12,748 nt of DNA. Origin: JANYCG01 sp031397915 (lineage in GTDB: Bacteria > Pseudomonadota > Gammaproteobacteria > Burkholderiales > Burkholderiaceae_C). The notes beneath the pieces are model-generated. The model was not told where the DNA came from and ran no database searches. It saw nothing but the letters and a program-made list of their open reading frames with translations. A program made the position numbers and the translations under genes. Location of the stretch: contig JANNMM010000074.1 of NCBI GenBank assembly GCA_031397915.1, positions 1 to 12,748 on the forward strand. Direction: 5' to 3'. This document shows positions 1 to 7,675 of this stretch, in pieces (position 1 is the first letter of the stretch; every line of letters starts with the position of its first letter).

Positions 1-89
1 CCGGGCAGTTTGAAGACGAGCCATGCTGCCAGCGCGAGCAGGATGGCGAATGCGGCCAGCACCAGGGCAATGGTTTTGAGGTGTTTCAT
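1..89 (-). CDS. Partial unidentified protein with N-terminal membrane segment (5' end only)
   Basis: Reading the minus strand from an ATG at 89 gives an open frame of 29 codons that runs off the left edge. The peptide begins MKHLKTIALV and continues as an uninterrupted Ala/Leu-rich hydrophobic stretch to about residue 26, ending in F-K-L-P. This looks like an uncleaved signal anchor or a signal peptide. An in-frame GTG at 104 is an alternative start, and neither start has a convincing Shine-Dalgarno. The gene is divergent from the oxygenase operon and shares the 90-247 gap with it. Too little is present to name a family; a small membrane-anchored envelope protein is all that can be inferred. 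Confidence 0.5.
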   Translation of the reverse strand, partial: MKHLKTIALVLAAFAILLALAAWLVFKLP

Positions 90-247
90 GGCTTGGTTTG
101 TCACACAGGCTGATGCGCCCCATCTTAGGGGACAGCGTTGAAGGGCCGCGCCAAACCCTTGCGCAACCCCTCTTGTCAAATCCGCTGGAATGTTTTAAGC
201 TGAGTTCAATTAAGAAAGCTATAAACCCTTTTTTCACTGGACACCCC
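90..247. promoter_or_regulatory. Divergent intergenic region, probable promoter/operator of the oxygenase operon
   Basis: This 158-bp gap is the only long non-coding stretch upstream of the eight-gene run, so its promoter should lie here. The right half is clearly more AT-rich than the flanking genes. A TTGTCA at 173-178 (5 of 6 to the sigma-70 -35 box) is followed 17 nt later by TAAGCT at 196-201 (3 of 6 to a -10 box). A separate TATAAA at 220-225 would be a better -10 box but has no good -35. An 8-bp perfect palindrome, TTGCGCAA, lies at 159-166 and could be an operator half-site or chance. None of these elements is strong alone; the promoter location is inferred from gene layout. Confidence 0.35.
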
Positions 248-1723
248 ATGAATGCCCGCACCGCGCCGGAAAACCTGGCACCCTTTGGCGAAGACTTTGG
301 CCCGCTGCTCACCGGCGTTTATGCGCCGGTGTTTGAAGAGCTGGCATTGAAAGACCTGAAGCTTCTCAAGGGCAGCATTCCCAAAGACCTCAATGGCGTT
401 TACCTGCGCGCCGGCCCCAACGCGCGTTATGCGCCCAATGGCCGCTACCACCCGTTTGACGGCGACGGCATGGTGCATTCGGCGCACTTCGACAACGGAC
501 AGCTCACCTACCGCAACCGCTGGGTGCGCACCGAAGCGTTTTTGGAAGAACAGAAGGCCGGGCACGCCACGCATTACGGCATCCGCGAAACCCTCAAGGG
601 CCGCGAAGACAAGCGCCTCAAAGACTCTGCCAATACCGACATGGTGGGCCACCGCGGCCGCGCGCTGGCGCTGTGGTACATGTCGGGCGACGCCTATGAG
701 ATCGACCCGATCACGCTGGAAACCCTGGGCAAGTCGGCCGCCATTGCCAGCCAGGGCGCCAAGATTTCCGCCCACGCCAAGGTCGATGAGTTCACTGAAG
801 AGATGATGTTCTTTGACTACGGCACCGAGGCCCCCTACATGCACTATGGCGTGGTGGGCGCCGACGGCCAGCTCAAACACCATGTGCCGATTGACCTGCC
901 CGGCCCACGCCTGCCGCATGACATGGCCATCACCGAGCATTACTCGGTGCTGCATGACCTGCCGCTGTTCCATGACCACGACGCCATGGCCCTTGGGCGG
1001 CACAAGATCGAATTTCACCCCGAAATGCACACGCGCCTGGGCGTGATTCCGCGCTTTGGCGCCAGCGACAGCATCCGCTGGTTCAACTTCACGCCGTGTT
1101 ACCTGTACCACGTGGTCAACGCCTGGGAAGAACGAGACAACGCGGGTGACGACTGGGTGGTGATGGTGGGTTGCCGCTACATGCCCGCGCTGGACGCCCA
1201 GGGCTGCATCGACGCAAAACGCACGGCCCGTGATGTGGCCGAGCTGGTCATGCACGCCCGCCTGTGGGTCTGGAAGATGAACCTCACAACCGGCGCGATC
1301 GCTGAGCACGTGCTCAACGACCAGCACAACGCCGAGTTCCCGAGCATCAACGCGCGGCGCACCGGCCGCAAGACGCGTTTTGGTTACCTGGTGGACCACT
1401 CTGAAACCACCACGCTGCAATGGTCGGGCGTGCGCAAGTTTGACCTGGACACCGGCGCCGATCTGGGCGGCTGGTCAGACAACACGCAGCAAAGCTGGTA
1501 CTCGGAGCCCTGGTTTGCCGAGGCCGACGCGCCGCAGGCTGAAGACGATGGTTACGTAATCGCCTTCCAGTGGAACGATGCCGCCCAACGGCAGACGCTG
1601 GACATTTTTGACGCGCACGACCTTGCCAAAGGCCCTGTCGCCCAAGTGGAATTGCCGCAGCGCCTGCCGGTGGGTTTTCATGCCTGCTGGATCGAAAAAG
1701 ACCGGTTGCAAACACGCACTTGA
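248..1723 (+). CDS. Carotenoid/stilbene cleavage oxygenase (RPE65 family), paralog 1
   Basis: This 491-residue cytosolic non-heme iron(II) dioxygenase splits a C=C double bond in a conjugated substrate with O2, giving two carbonyl products. The seven-bladed propeller's four iron-binding histidines can be placed at H176 (ISAHAKVD), H224 (LPHDMAIT), H288 (CYLYHVVNAWEE) and H478 (LPVGFHACW). Also present are the FDGDGMVH motif near residue 70 and second-shell Glu at E363 (NAEFPSIN) and E432 (EDDGYV). The first second-shell Glu, expected 32 residues before the first His, is Tyr144. Length and His spacing resemble bacterial stilbene-cleaving enzymes more than plant NCEDs. The ATG at 248 is chosen because family similarity begins soon after it and the upstream frame looks non-coding; the ribosome site is weak. 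The substrate cannot be told from sequence. Confidence 0.9.
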   Translation: MNARTAPENLAPFGEDFGPLLTGVYAPVFEELALKDLKLLKGSIPKDLNGVYLRAGPNARYAPNGRYHPFDGDGMVHSAHFDNGQLTYRNRWVRTEAFLEEQKAGHATHYGIRETLKGREDKRLKDSANTDMVGHRGRALALWYMSGDAYEIDPITLETLGKSAAIASQGAKISAHAKVDEFTEEMMFFDYGTEAPYMHYGVVGADGQLKHHVPIDLPGPRLPHDMAITEHYSVLHDLPLFHDHDAMALGRHKIEFHPEMHTRLGVIPRFGASDSIRWFNFTPCYLYHVVNAWEERDNAGDDWVVMVGCRYMPALDAQGCIDAKRTARDVAELVMHARLWVWKMNLTTGAIAEHVLNDQHNAEFPSINARRTGRKTRFGYLVDHSETTTLQWSGVRKFDLDTGADLGGWSDNTQQSWYSEPWFAEADAPQAEDDGYVIAFQWNDAAQRQTLDIFDAHDLAKGPVAQVELPQRLPVGFHACWIEKDRLQTRT

Positions 1724-1738
1724 AAACGTGAGGCGCCC

Positions 1739-3193
1739 ATGAAACTCAACGATTTGCCGGCGCACGAGATCCCGGCGCTCAACGGCAACAATGCCCCGGT
1801 TGCCACCGAAGATGTGTTTGACAACATGCCGGTCATCGGCGAAGTGCCTGCCGATTTGAACGGCCTGTATGTGCGCAATGGCCCCAACCCGTTCTACCCG
1901 CCCGACTGGCGTTACCACGCCTACGACGGCGACGGCATGTTGCACGCCATCCGGTTCCAGAATGGCAAAGTGACTTACCGCAACCGCTGGGTCCAGACAC
2001 CGGCTCTGCAGGAAGAACGGGCAGCTGGCCACGCGCTCTGGAAGGGCCTCAAGGAGCCGATGCGCGCCGACCGCGAAGACGCGCCGCTCAAAAACACCGC
2101 CAACACGGATGTGAAGTACCACGCCGGTCGCCTCGTCACCATGTGGTACCGATCCGGCATGCCGTATGCGGTGGACCCGTACACGCTGGAGACCCTGGGC
2201 CAGGCCGACTACGATGGCGCCTTTGCCAAAATTTCGGCGCACTCTCGGCCCGATGAACACACTGGCGAGTTGCTGTTTTTTGACTACAGCCTGACCGCGC
2301 CGTACATGGAATACGGCGTCATCGGGTCGGATCGCCAGCTGAAACACAAGATCGAGATCCCCCTGCCTGGCCCGCGCTTGCCGCATGACATGGCGGTCAC
2401 GCAAAACTACACCATCCTGCACGACTTTCCCCTCTGGCCAGATGAAGAAGCCCTGAAGGCCGGGCGCTACAAAGTGCGCTTCCATGCCGACCAGCCTTCG
2501 CGCTTTGCGGTGGTGCCGCGTTATGGTTCGGCACAAGACATCCGCTGGTTTGAAGCCAAACCCAACTACATGCTGCACGTGGTCAACGCCTGGGAAGAAG
2601 GCATCGGTGAAGACACGGTCGTCGTGATGGTCGGCACACCTTACCGCATCCACACCACGGCCAGCGGCGAGCTGGACGCCCGCCGCCTGGAGCACACCAT
2701 CAACCAGCGCCAGCGTGACTTTCTGCTGTACGAGTGGCGCTTTGACCTGAAGACCGGCAAGACGCAGGAACGCGTGATTGACGACGTGCTCAACAGCGAA
2801 TTCCCGGTGATCAACAGTGCTTACCAGGGCCGCAAGAACCGCTACTCGTACAACATCCTCTTCCCGCAGGGGGGCCGTGAGGAGCCGCGTTTTCCCGGGC
2901 TGGTGAAATACGACCTGAGTACCGGGGGTTACGTGGCTTACAGCGCCGGGCCGCAGTACTTTTACAACGAGCCGGGCTTTGCGCCGCGCGACAACGCGCA
3001 GGGCGAAGACGATGGGTATCTGGTGATGCCGGTCTGGAACCCGGCCGACCAGCGTTCGGAGATTCAGGTGTTTGACTGCCGGGGCGCCCGCCTGGCCGAG
3101 GGGCCGATTGCGCGGATTCTGTTGCCGCGCCGCATTCCACATGGGTTTCACGCCACGTTTGTCAGCCAGCAGACGCTGGACCGCTGGAAGTAA
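1739..3193 (+). CDS. Carotenoid/stilbene cleavage oxygenase (RPE65 family), paralog 2
   Basis: A 484-residue paralog of the preceding oxygenase, 15 nt downstream, with TGAGG about 5 nt before its ATG. By eye the two are collinear and about half identical in the core. The iron ligands are H168 (ISAHSRPDEHTGE), H216 (LPHDMAVT), H280 (YMLHVVNAWEE) and H471 (GFHATF), with second-shell Glu at E354 (NSEFPVIN) and E423 (EDDGYL). The usual first second-shell Glu is again Tyr (Y137). Unlike paralog 1 it keeps the canonical P-D-x-x-T-G-E turn after the first His, so it is the more conventional copy. Differences in the loops after residue 300 suggest different substrates or product handling. The two might act on successive bonds or form a heteromer; the sequence does not decide this. 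Confidence 0.9.
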   Translation: MKLNDLPAHEIPALNGNNAPVATEDVFDNMPVIGEVPADLNGLYVRNGPNPFYPPDWRYHAYDGDGMLHAIRFQNGKVTYRNRWVQTPALQEERAAGHALWKGLKEPMRADREDAPLKNTANTDVKYHAGRLVTMWYRSGMPYAVDPYTLETLGQADYDGAFAKISAHSRPDEHTGELLFFDYSLTAPYMEYGVIGSDRQLKHKIEIPLPGPRLPHDMAVTQNYTILHDFPLWPDEEALKAGRYKVRFHADQPSRFAVVPRYGSAQDIRWFEAKPNYMLHVVNAWEEGIGEDTVVVMVGTPYRIHTTASGELDARRLEHTINQRQRDFLLYEWRFDLKTGKTQERVIDDVLNSEFPVINSAYQGRKNRYSYNILFPQGGREEPRFPGLVKYDLSTGGYVAYSAGPQYFYNEPGFAPRDNAQGEDDGYLVMPVWNPADQRSEIQVFDCRGARLAEGPIARILLPRRIPHGFHATFVSQQTLDRWK

Positions 3194-3208
3194 ACCTGGC
3201 GGCACAGC

Positions 3209-4954
3209 ATGATCCTGGTTCCCGAATTCAGAATTGAGGAATACACGGCGCGCGGCTGGTGGGGCACGCTGACCTTGTGGGACCTGTTTGCCCGCAATGT
3301 GCGCGCGCTCGGTGACCGCGAGGCCGTGGTGGACGCGCCCAACCGCAGCGAGTTTGCGCACGGCAGGCCAGAGCGCTTGAGCTGGAACCAGCTCGCCGAA
3401 GCGGTTGACCGGCTCTGCCAGGTGTTGCTTGCGAACCATATCCGCCGAGATGAGATCGTGGTGGCCCTGCTGCCCAACTGTGTCGAGCAGTTTGTGGTGT
3501 ACCTGGCGTGCGCACGCCTCGGTCTGGTGGTGTCGCCGGTGCCCGTGCAATACCGCGAACATGAGCTGGCGCACATCCTCGCGCAGACCGGGGCGGTTGC
3601 AGCCATCACCTTCGGCCACATTGGCAAAGCGGACCACGGCCACGCGGCTGCGCTGATGTTTTGCAAGCTTCAGGCCGGGCACCCGTCGCTTCGAGTCGTG
3701 CTGGCGTGGGGCGAGGCTTTGCCCCAAGGGGTGGTCGACATCGGCGCCCTGACGCGCTCGCCGCTGGACGACGACCGGCGCGCGCGGCTGGCCCAGGCAA
3801 CCCGGGACGCGGCTGTCACTGCCAACGATGTTTTCTCAATCTGCTGGACGTCCGGCACCGAGGCGCAACCCAAAGGCGTGCCACGCAGCCACAACGAATG
3901 GCTGATCGTCGCCCCCAGCATCATCGAGGCGGCGCGGATTCCCCAGAACGCGCGCCTGCTGAACCCCTTTCCGTTTGTCAATATGGCAGGGCTCTCCACT
4001 GCCTTCGCCGCCTGGCTGGTGCTGGGTGGCACGGTGGTGCAACACCACCCTTTCACTTTGCCGGTGTTCCTGCAGCAGTTGCGTGACGAGAACATCGACT
4101 ACACCGTCGCACCGCCCGCCGTCTTGAACCTGTTGCTGCAAAACGAAGCGCTGCTGCAGGGCATTGACTTCCAGCGGCTCTCACGCATCGGCTCTGGCGC
4201 GGCGCCGCTGTCCGAGTGGATGGTGCGCGGTTTCGCTGAAAAACATGGCGTGCAGATCGTCAACTATTACGGTTCCAACGAGGGCGCGGCCTTGTCGGGC
4301 AGCGATATTGATATTCCGGACCCGGCCCTGCGCGCACAGTTTTTCCCACGTGCCGGGGTGGACGGATTTGATTGGAGTGTGTCCACCACCCGCAAGATCA
4401 AGACCCGGCTGGTTGACACAGAAACCGGGCTCGACATCACTGCGACAGGGCTGCCGGGCGAATTGCGCTTTAAGGGGCCTACCGTTTTCAGCGGCTACTT
4501 CCGGGCGCCCGAAATGAGCCTGCGTGCGTTTGACGACCAAGGGTTTTACCGCACCGGGGATTTGTTCGAGATTGCCGGCGACCGGCAGCAGTATTACCGC
4601 TATGTGGGGCGCAGCAAGGATTTGGTGATCCGTGGCGGCATGAACATTTCCAGCGAAGAAATTGAAGGCCTGCTGGCGGCTTGCCCGGGCGTGCGCGAGG
4701 TGGCCGTGGTCGGCGTGCCGGATGCGGTTTTGGGCGAAAAGCTCTGCGCTTGCGTGGCGGCCATCGATGGGCAAGCCGTTTCGCTTCAGGGCCTCACAGA
4801 TTTTCTGCGCCACGAGAAACGTGTGGCGCACTACAAGCTGCCCGAATACCTGCTGCCCCTGGCCGCGCTGCCGCGCAATCCGGTCGGAAAAATCTTGAAA
4901 CGCGACTTGCGCGAGCAGGCCAGGGCCCTGTTGCCCAGTATGGAGACAGCTTAA
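3209..4954 (+). CDS. AMP-forming acyl-CoA synthetase / acid-CoA ligase (ANL superfamily)
   Basis: A 581-residue adenylate-forming enzyme that activates a carboxylic acid with ATP and transfers it to CoA. The motifs appear in order: phosphate-binding loop WTSGTEAQPKG (213-223), A5 NYYGSNEGA (352-360), A7 YRTGDL (447-452), hinge/A8 GRSKDLVIRGG (467-477), and A10 NPVGKILK (557-564) with K561 as the adenylation lysine. The loop has Glu-Ala where many relatives have Thr-Gly, a variant I associate with fatty- and alicyclic-acyl ligases. No signal peptide or membrane segment is seen. The gene starts 15 nt after the oxygenase stop with only a weak GGCGG ribosome site; the N-terminus GWWGTLTLWDLF is typical of the family. 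In context it probably activates an acid made from the oxygenase products. Specificity is unknown. Confidence 0.92.
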   Translation: MILVPEFRIEEYTARGWWGTLTLWDLFARNVRALGDREAVVDAPNRSEFAHGRPERLSWNQLAEAVDRLCQVLLANHIRRDEIVVALLPNCVEQFVVYLACARLGLVVSPVPVQYREHELAHILAQTGAVAAITFGHIGKADHGHAAALMFCKLQAGHPSLRVVLAWGEALPQGVVDIGALTRSPLDDDRRARLAQATRDAAVTANDVFSICWTSGTEAQPKGVPRSHNEWLIVAPSIIEAARIPQNARLLNPFPFVNMAGLSTAFAAWLVLGGTVVQHHPFTLPVFLQQLRDENIDYTVAPPAVLNLLLQNEALLQGIDFQRLSRIGSGAAPLSEWMVRGFAEKHGVQIVNYYGSNEGAALSGSDIDIPDPALRAQFFPRAGVDGFDWSVSTTRKIKTRLVDTETGLDITATGLPGELRFKGPTVFSGYFRAPEMSLRAFDDQGFYRTGDLFEIAGDRQQYYRYVGRSKDLVIRGGMNISSEEIEGLLAACPGVREVAVVGVPDAVLGEKLCACVAAIDGQAVSLQGLTDFLRHEKRVAHYKLPEYLLPLAALPRNPVGKILKRDLREQARALLPSMETA

Positions 4955-4965
4955 CGCCACACACG

Positions 4966-5682
4966 ATGAAACCTGTACTGCTCTTGATTCCCGGCATGCT
5001 CAACACGGCGCAGATCTGGCACCGCGTCGTGCCCCGGCTGGAGGACCGTGCCGAGGTCCGCATTGCCGATGTCACCCGCCAGTCGAGCATTGTCCTCATG
5101 GCGCAGGACGCCTGGGCGCTTGTGGCCGACGTGCCTGAAAGCCGACGCCTCGTGGTCTGCGGCTTCTCGATGGGCGGTTATGTGACGCTGGAGTTGGTGG
5201 CGACACGCTTGGTAGAGCAACGTGATCCGGACACCTGGGCTCTGGGCCTGGTCAACACTTCGGCCCGGCCGGAAACGGCCGAAGGCAAACTCGCGCGCGA
5301 GAAAACCATTGCCGCTGTAGAGCGGGACTTCAAACGGGTCACCGTGGCCATTGCGGGCCTGGGCATCCATCCATCGAACCATGCGAACGCGGACTTGTTG
5401 GCAGAGGCCTTGGGCATCATGCGCGAGGCGGGCGCTGAGGCGGCTTTGCGCCAGTTGCGTGCGGTCATGGTCCGTGCTGACCAGCAACCGCTCTTGGCAA
5501 AAATCAAGGCCGCCACGGTCGTGGTGGGTTCGCGGGACGATATGGTCGTGCCACCCGAAGCGTCTGAAGAAATGGCGGCGGGCATCGCAGGCGCCCGTCT
5601 GGCCTGGCTCTCGCCCGTCGGGCATATGACGCCGCTGGAACAGCCCGACCAACTGGCCGCCCAATTGAAACAATTGTTGTAA
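4966..5682 (+). CDS. Alpha/beta hydrolase
   Basis: A 238-residue single-domain alpha/beta-hydrolase. The nucleophile elbow GFSMGG places Ser68. The acid is D191 or D192 in VGSRDDMVVPP, with D192 fitting the usual spacing to the Pro better, and the catalytic His is H220 in SPVGHMTPLEQP. An N-terminal LLLIPGMLN supplies the oxyanion strand. There is no signal peptide, so it is cytosolic. It begins at the ATG 11 nt after the ligase stop; the open frame extends further upstream, but that part overlaps the ligase gene and does not look like a hydrolase. No good Shine-Dalgarno is seen, so coupling to the ligase is likely. It could be an esterase, lactonase, C-C hydrolase or thioesterase. The operon suggests it hydrolyses a pathway ester or CoA intermediate, but this is inference. 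Confidence 0.85.
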   Translation: MKPVLLLIPGMLNTAQIWHRVVPRLEDRAEVRIADVTRQSSIVLMAQDAWALVADVPESRRLVVCGFSMGGYVTLELVATRLVEQRDPDTWALGLVNTSARPETAEGKLAREKTIAAVERDFKRVTVAIAGLGIHPSNHANADLLAEALGIMREAGAEAALRQLRAVMVRADQQPLLAKIKAATVVVGSRDDMVVPPEASEEMAAGIAGARLAWLSPVGHMTPLEQPDQLAAQLKQLL

Positions 5683-5692
5683 AAGGAACCCC

Positions 5693-6673
5693 ATGAAACG
5701 ACGTGTCGCGCTTCAATCGTTGGCCAGTCTGCCGCTGGCTGTGTCCGAGCTGCCTGCCTGGTCGCAGTCTGTTTTCCCGGACAAGCCGGTTCGTGTGGTG
5801 GTGCCCTTTGCTGCCGGCAACACGCTGGACACCGCCTTGCGCCAGGTGGCGGAGATCTTCAAGCAAAACACCGGGCAGCCGCTGCTCGTGGACGCCAGGC
5901 CGGGCGGCTCCGGCATCGTGGCGGCCCAAGCCGTGATGCAGGCCGCCCCGGATGGCTACACCCTGCTGTTGGCCAACACCAGCATGTTCACCATTAACCC
6001 GCACACCTTCAGCAAGTTGCCCTACGACCCGGAAAAAAACTTCAAACCTGTCACGAACTTTCTGGGCGCCGCGATGGTGATGGCGGTGCATGCCAGCGTG
6101 CCCGCCAACAACGTGGCCGAATTTGTGGCCTGGACCAAGGCGAACCCCGGCAAGGTGTCTTTCGCATCTTTCACCGCTGGCAACTCATCGCATTTCGCCG
6201 GCGTGATTTTGAACCAGCGCGCCGGGCTGGACATGACCCACGTGCCCTTCAACGGCACGCCGCCCGCCGTGCAAAACCTGGTGGGAGGGCAGGTCAATGC
6301 GGCGTTCCTGCCGCTGCTGGCGGTCAAGCCGCATGTGGAGTCGGGCAAGGTCAAGGTGATTGCCATCACCAGTCCGCAACGTTCGGCGCTGGTGCCCAAC
6401 CTGGCCACCTTTCGGGAACAGGGTTACCCGGAGCTGGACATCTACATCTGGTCGTCAATTGCCGCGCCTGCGGGCACACCCGATGCGATCATCAGCCGGA
6501 TCAACACCGAGTTTGTGAAAGCCTTGCGCAGCGCCGAGATTCGAGACAAGTGGGCGGCCGTGGCTTTTGAACCCATGCCTGCAACGCCTGAGGAAACCGC
6601 GCGTTTTGCGCAGGCGGAGTCCAGGCGCTGGGCTGAGGCCGTCAAAATTTCGGGTTTCAAGGCGACAGAGTAA
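5693..6673 (+). CDS. Bug-type tripartite tricarboxylate transporter substrate-binding protein
   Basis: A 326-residue periplasmic receptor of the Bug/TctC family, which binds carboxylates, amides or aromatic acids. The N-terminus has a twin arginine (MKRRVALQSLASL), a short hydrophobic core and an AWSQS region suggesting cleavage near residue 24-26; Sec or Tat export are both possible. Family signatures include FPDKPVRVVVPFAAG (28-42), GQPLLVDARPGGSG (61-74), APDGYTLLLAN (85-95) and LPYDPEKNFKPV (109-120). The usual Gly-rich GGxxD segment is replaced by AGNTLD (41-46), so ligand contacts may be altered. Ribosome site AAGGAA lies about 4 nt before the ATG, 10 nt after the hydrolase stop. No TctA/TctB membrane genes are present, so it is an orphan receptor that probably captures the pathway substrate. 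Confidence 0.93.
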   Translation: MKRRVALQSLASLPLAVSELPAWSQSVFPDKPVRVVVPFAAGNTLDTALRQVAEIFKQNTGQPLLVDARPGGSGIVAAQAVMQAAPDGYTLLLANTSMFTINPHTFSKLPYDPEKNFKPVTNFLGAAMVMAVHASVPANNVAEFVAWTKANPGKVSFASFTAGNSSHFAGVILNQRAGLDMTHVPFNGTPPAVQNLVGGQVNAAFLPLLAVKPHVESGKVKVIAITSPQRSALVPNLATFREQGYPELDIYIWSSIAAPAGTPDAIISRINTEFVKALRSAEIRDKWAAVAFEPMPATPEETARFAQAESRRWAEAVKISGFKATE

Positions 6674-6692
6674 AGGCCGGGTTCGATCACCG

Positions 6693-7649
6693 ATGGTTTC
6701 GTTCAAGTTGCGTTTGCCAGTGTTCGCTGCGCCCATGTTCCTGATTTCGGGCCCTGAGCTGGTCTTGGCGGCCTGCCGCAGTGGAATCATTGGGGCATTT
6801 CCAACGCCCAATGCAAGGCCCATTGATCAACTCGACGGCTGGATGAAGCAGATCACCGAGGGTCTGGCCCGGGCGAAAGACGAGCAGCCATCTGCCACCA
6901 TCGGCCCCTGGTGCGCCAATCTGGTGACCCATTCATCCAACACCCGTTTGCCCGAAGACCTGGCACTCGTTGCCCACTACAAGCCGCCCATCGTGGTCAC
7001 AGCGCTGGGCAGCCCCAAGCCTGCCATCAATGTGGTGCAAGCCTATGGCGGGCAAGTGTTCGCTGACGTGACCAGCATCGCGCTGGCAAGAAAGGCGGTT
7101 GCCGCAGGCGCTGACGGCCTCGCCTGCGTATCCGCCGGCGCCGGTGGGCACACGGGTTCGCTCTCACCATTTGCATTTGTGAGTGCGGTGCGTGAGTTTT
7201 TTGACGGCCCGGTGGTGGTAGGCGGTGGCATCAGCGACGGCTGGGGCGTAGCCGGTGCCATTGCCTGCGGCGCCGACTATGTCTACATGGGCACACGCTT
7301 CATTCCGGTGCTGGAAAGCATGGCAGCCCCGGCCTTCAAGCAGATGGTGGTGGATTGCACGGTAGACGATTTGATCGTCAGTGCAGGCATCACCGGCACG
7401 CCCGCAAGCTGGCTCAAGCCGTCACTTCAGGCGCTCGGCATCGATCCTGACAACATGCCGGCCGCCCCGCCGCGCCAGTACGACAGCAGCAAGCCGATTG
7501 CAGCGCGCAAGTGGGTGGACGTGTGGGCTGCAGGGCAGGGCCTGGGCAGCATCAAGGCAATAGAGTCGGTTGCCGCTGTGGTTGACCGGCTGGTGGTGGA
7601 ATATGCGCGGGCCAGAGCGCGAATGAATCAATTGCCGCTGGTGGCATAG
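6693..7649 (+). CDS. Nitronate monooxygenase-like FMN-dependent TIM-barrel oxidoreductase
   Basis: A 318-residue protein of the 2-nitropropane dioxygenase/nitronate monooxygenase family. These enzymes use FMN to oxidise alkyl nitronates; relatives include the enoyl-ACP reductase FabK. Seen are the opening LPVFAAPMFLISGPELV (8-24), the AGADGLACVSAGAGGHTG segment (138-155) with the candidate catalytic H153, the FMN phosphate-binding VVVGGGISDGWGV (174-186), and GADYVYMGTRFI (193-204). Similarity starts at the ATG at 6693; residues that could be read upstream overlap the Bug gene and are non-family. The gap from the Bug stop is 19 nt. Why such an enzyme sits among oxygenase, ligase and thiolase genes is unclear: it may reduce or oxidise a pathway intermediate, or detoxify a plant nitronate. 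The family call is firm, the reaction is not. Confidence 0.88.
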   Translation: MVSFKLRLPVFAAPMFLISGPELVLAACRSGIIGAFPTPNARPIDQLDGWMKQITEGLARAKDEQPSATIGPWCANLVTHSSNTRLPEDLALVAHYKPPIVVTALGSPKPAINVVQAYGGQVFADVTSIALARKAVAAGADGLACVSAGAGGHTGSLSPFAFVSAVREFFDGPVVVGGGISDGWGVAGAIACGADYVYMGTRFIPVLESMAAPAFKQMVVDCTVDDLIVSAGITGTPASWLKPSLQALGIDPDNMPAAPPRQYDSSKPIAARKWVDVWAAGQGLGSIKAIESVAAVVDRLVVEYARARARMNQLPLVA

Positions 7650-7675
7650 CGGCCAGACGACATCAGGAGATCGAT

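Noticed and set aside
98..247. N-terminal extension of the first oxygenase by 50 residues
   Set aside because: The extra stretch has no family similarity, is not a signal peptide, and covers the AT-rich probable promoter. The paralog has no such extension.
206..1420. 404-codon open frame on the minus strand
   Set aside because: Antisense to the first oxygenase, rich in Val, His, Gly and Ala, without recognisable motifs or a ribosome site.
1475..3727. 750-codon open frame on the minus strand
   Set aside because: It lies antisense to the second oxygenase and parts of its neighbours, whose four His ligands and motifs are intact. Its translation is low-complexity with no family match I can see; long antisense frames are expected in GC-rich genes.
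5662..5676. CAATTG-AAA-CAATTG repeat at the end of the hydrolase gene
   Set aside because: A weak AT-rich stem encoding QLKQL, directly before the Bug ribosome site; not a plausible terminator.
7634..7653. Inverted repeat GCCGCT/AGCGGC around the monooxygenase stop, considered as a terminator
   Set aside because: A six-base stem with an eight-base loop and no T-run; it lies inside an operon with a strong ribosome site just downstream.
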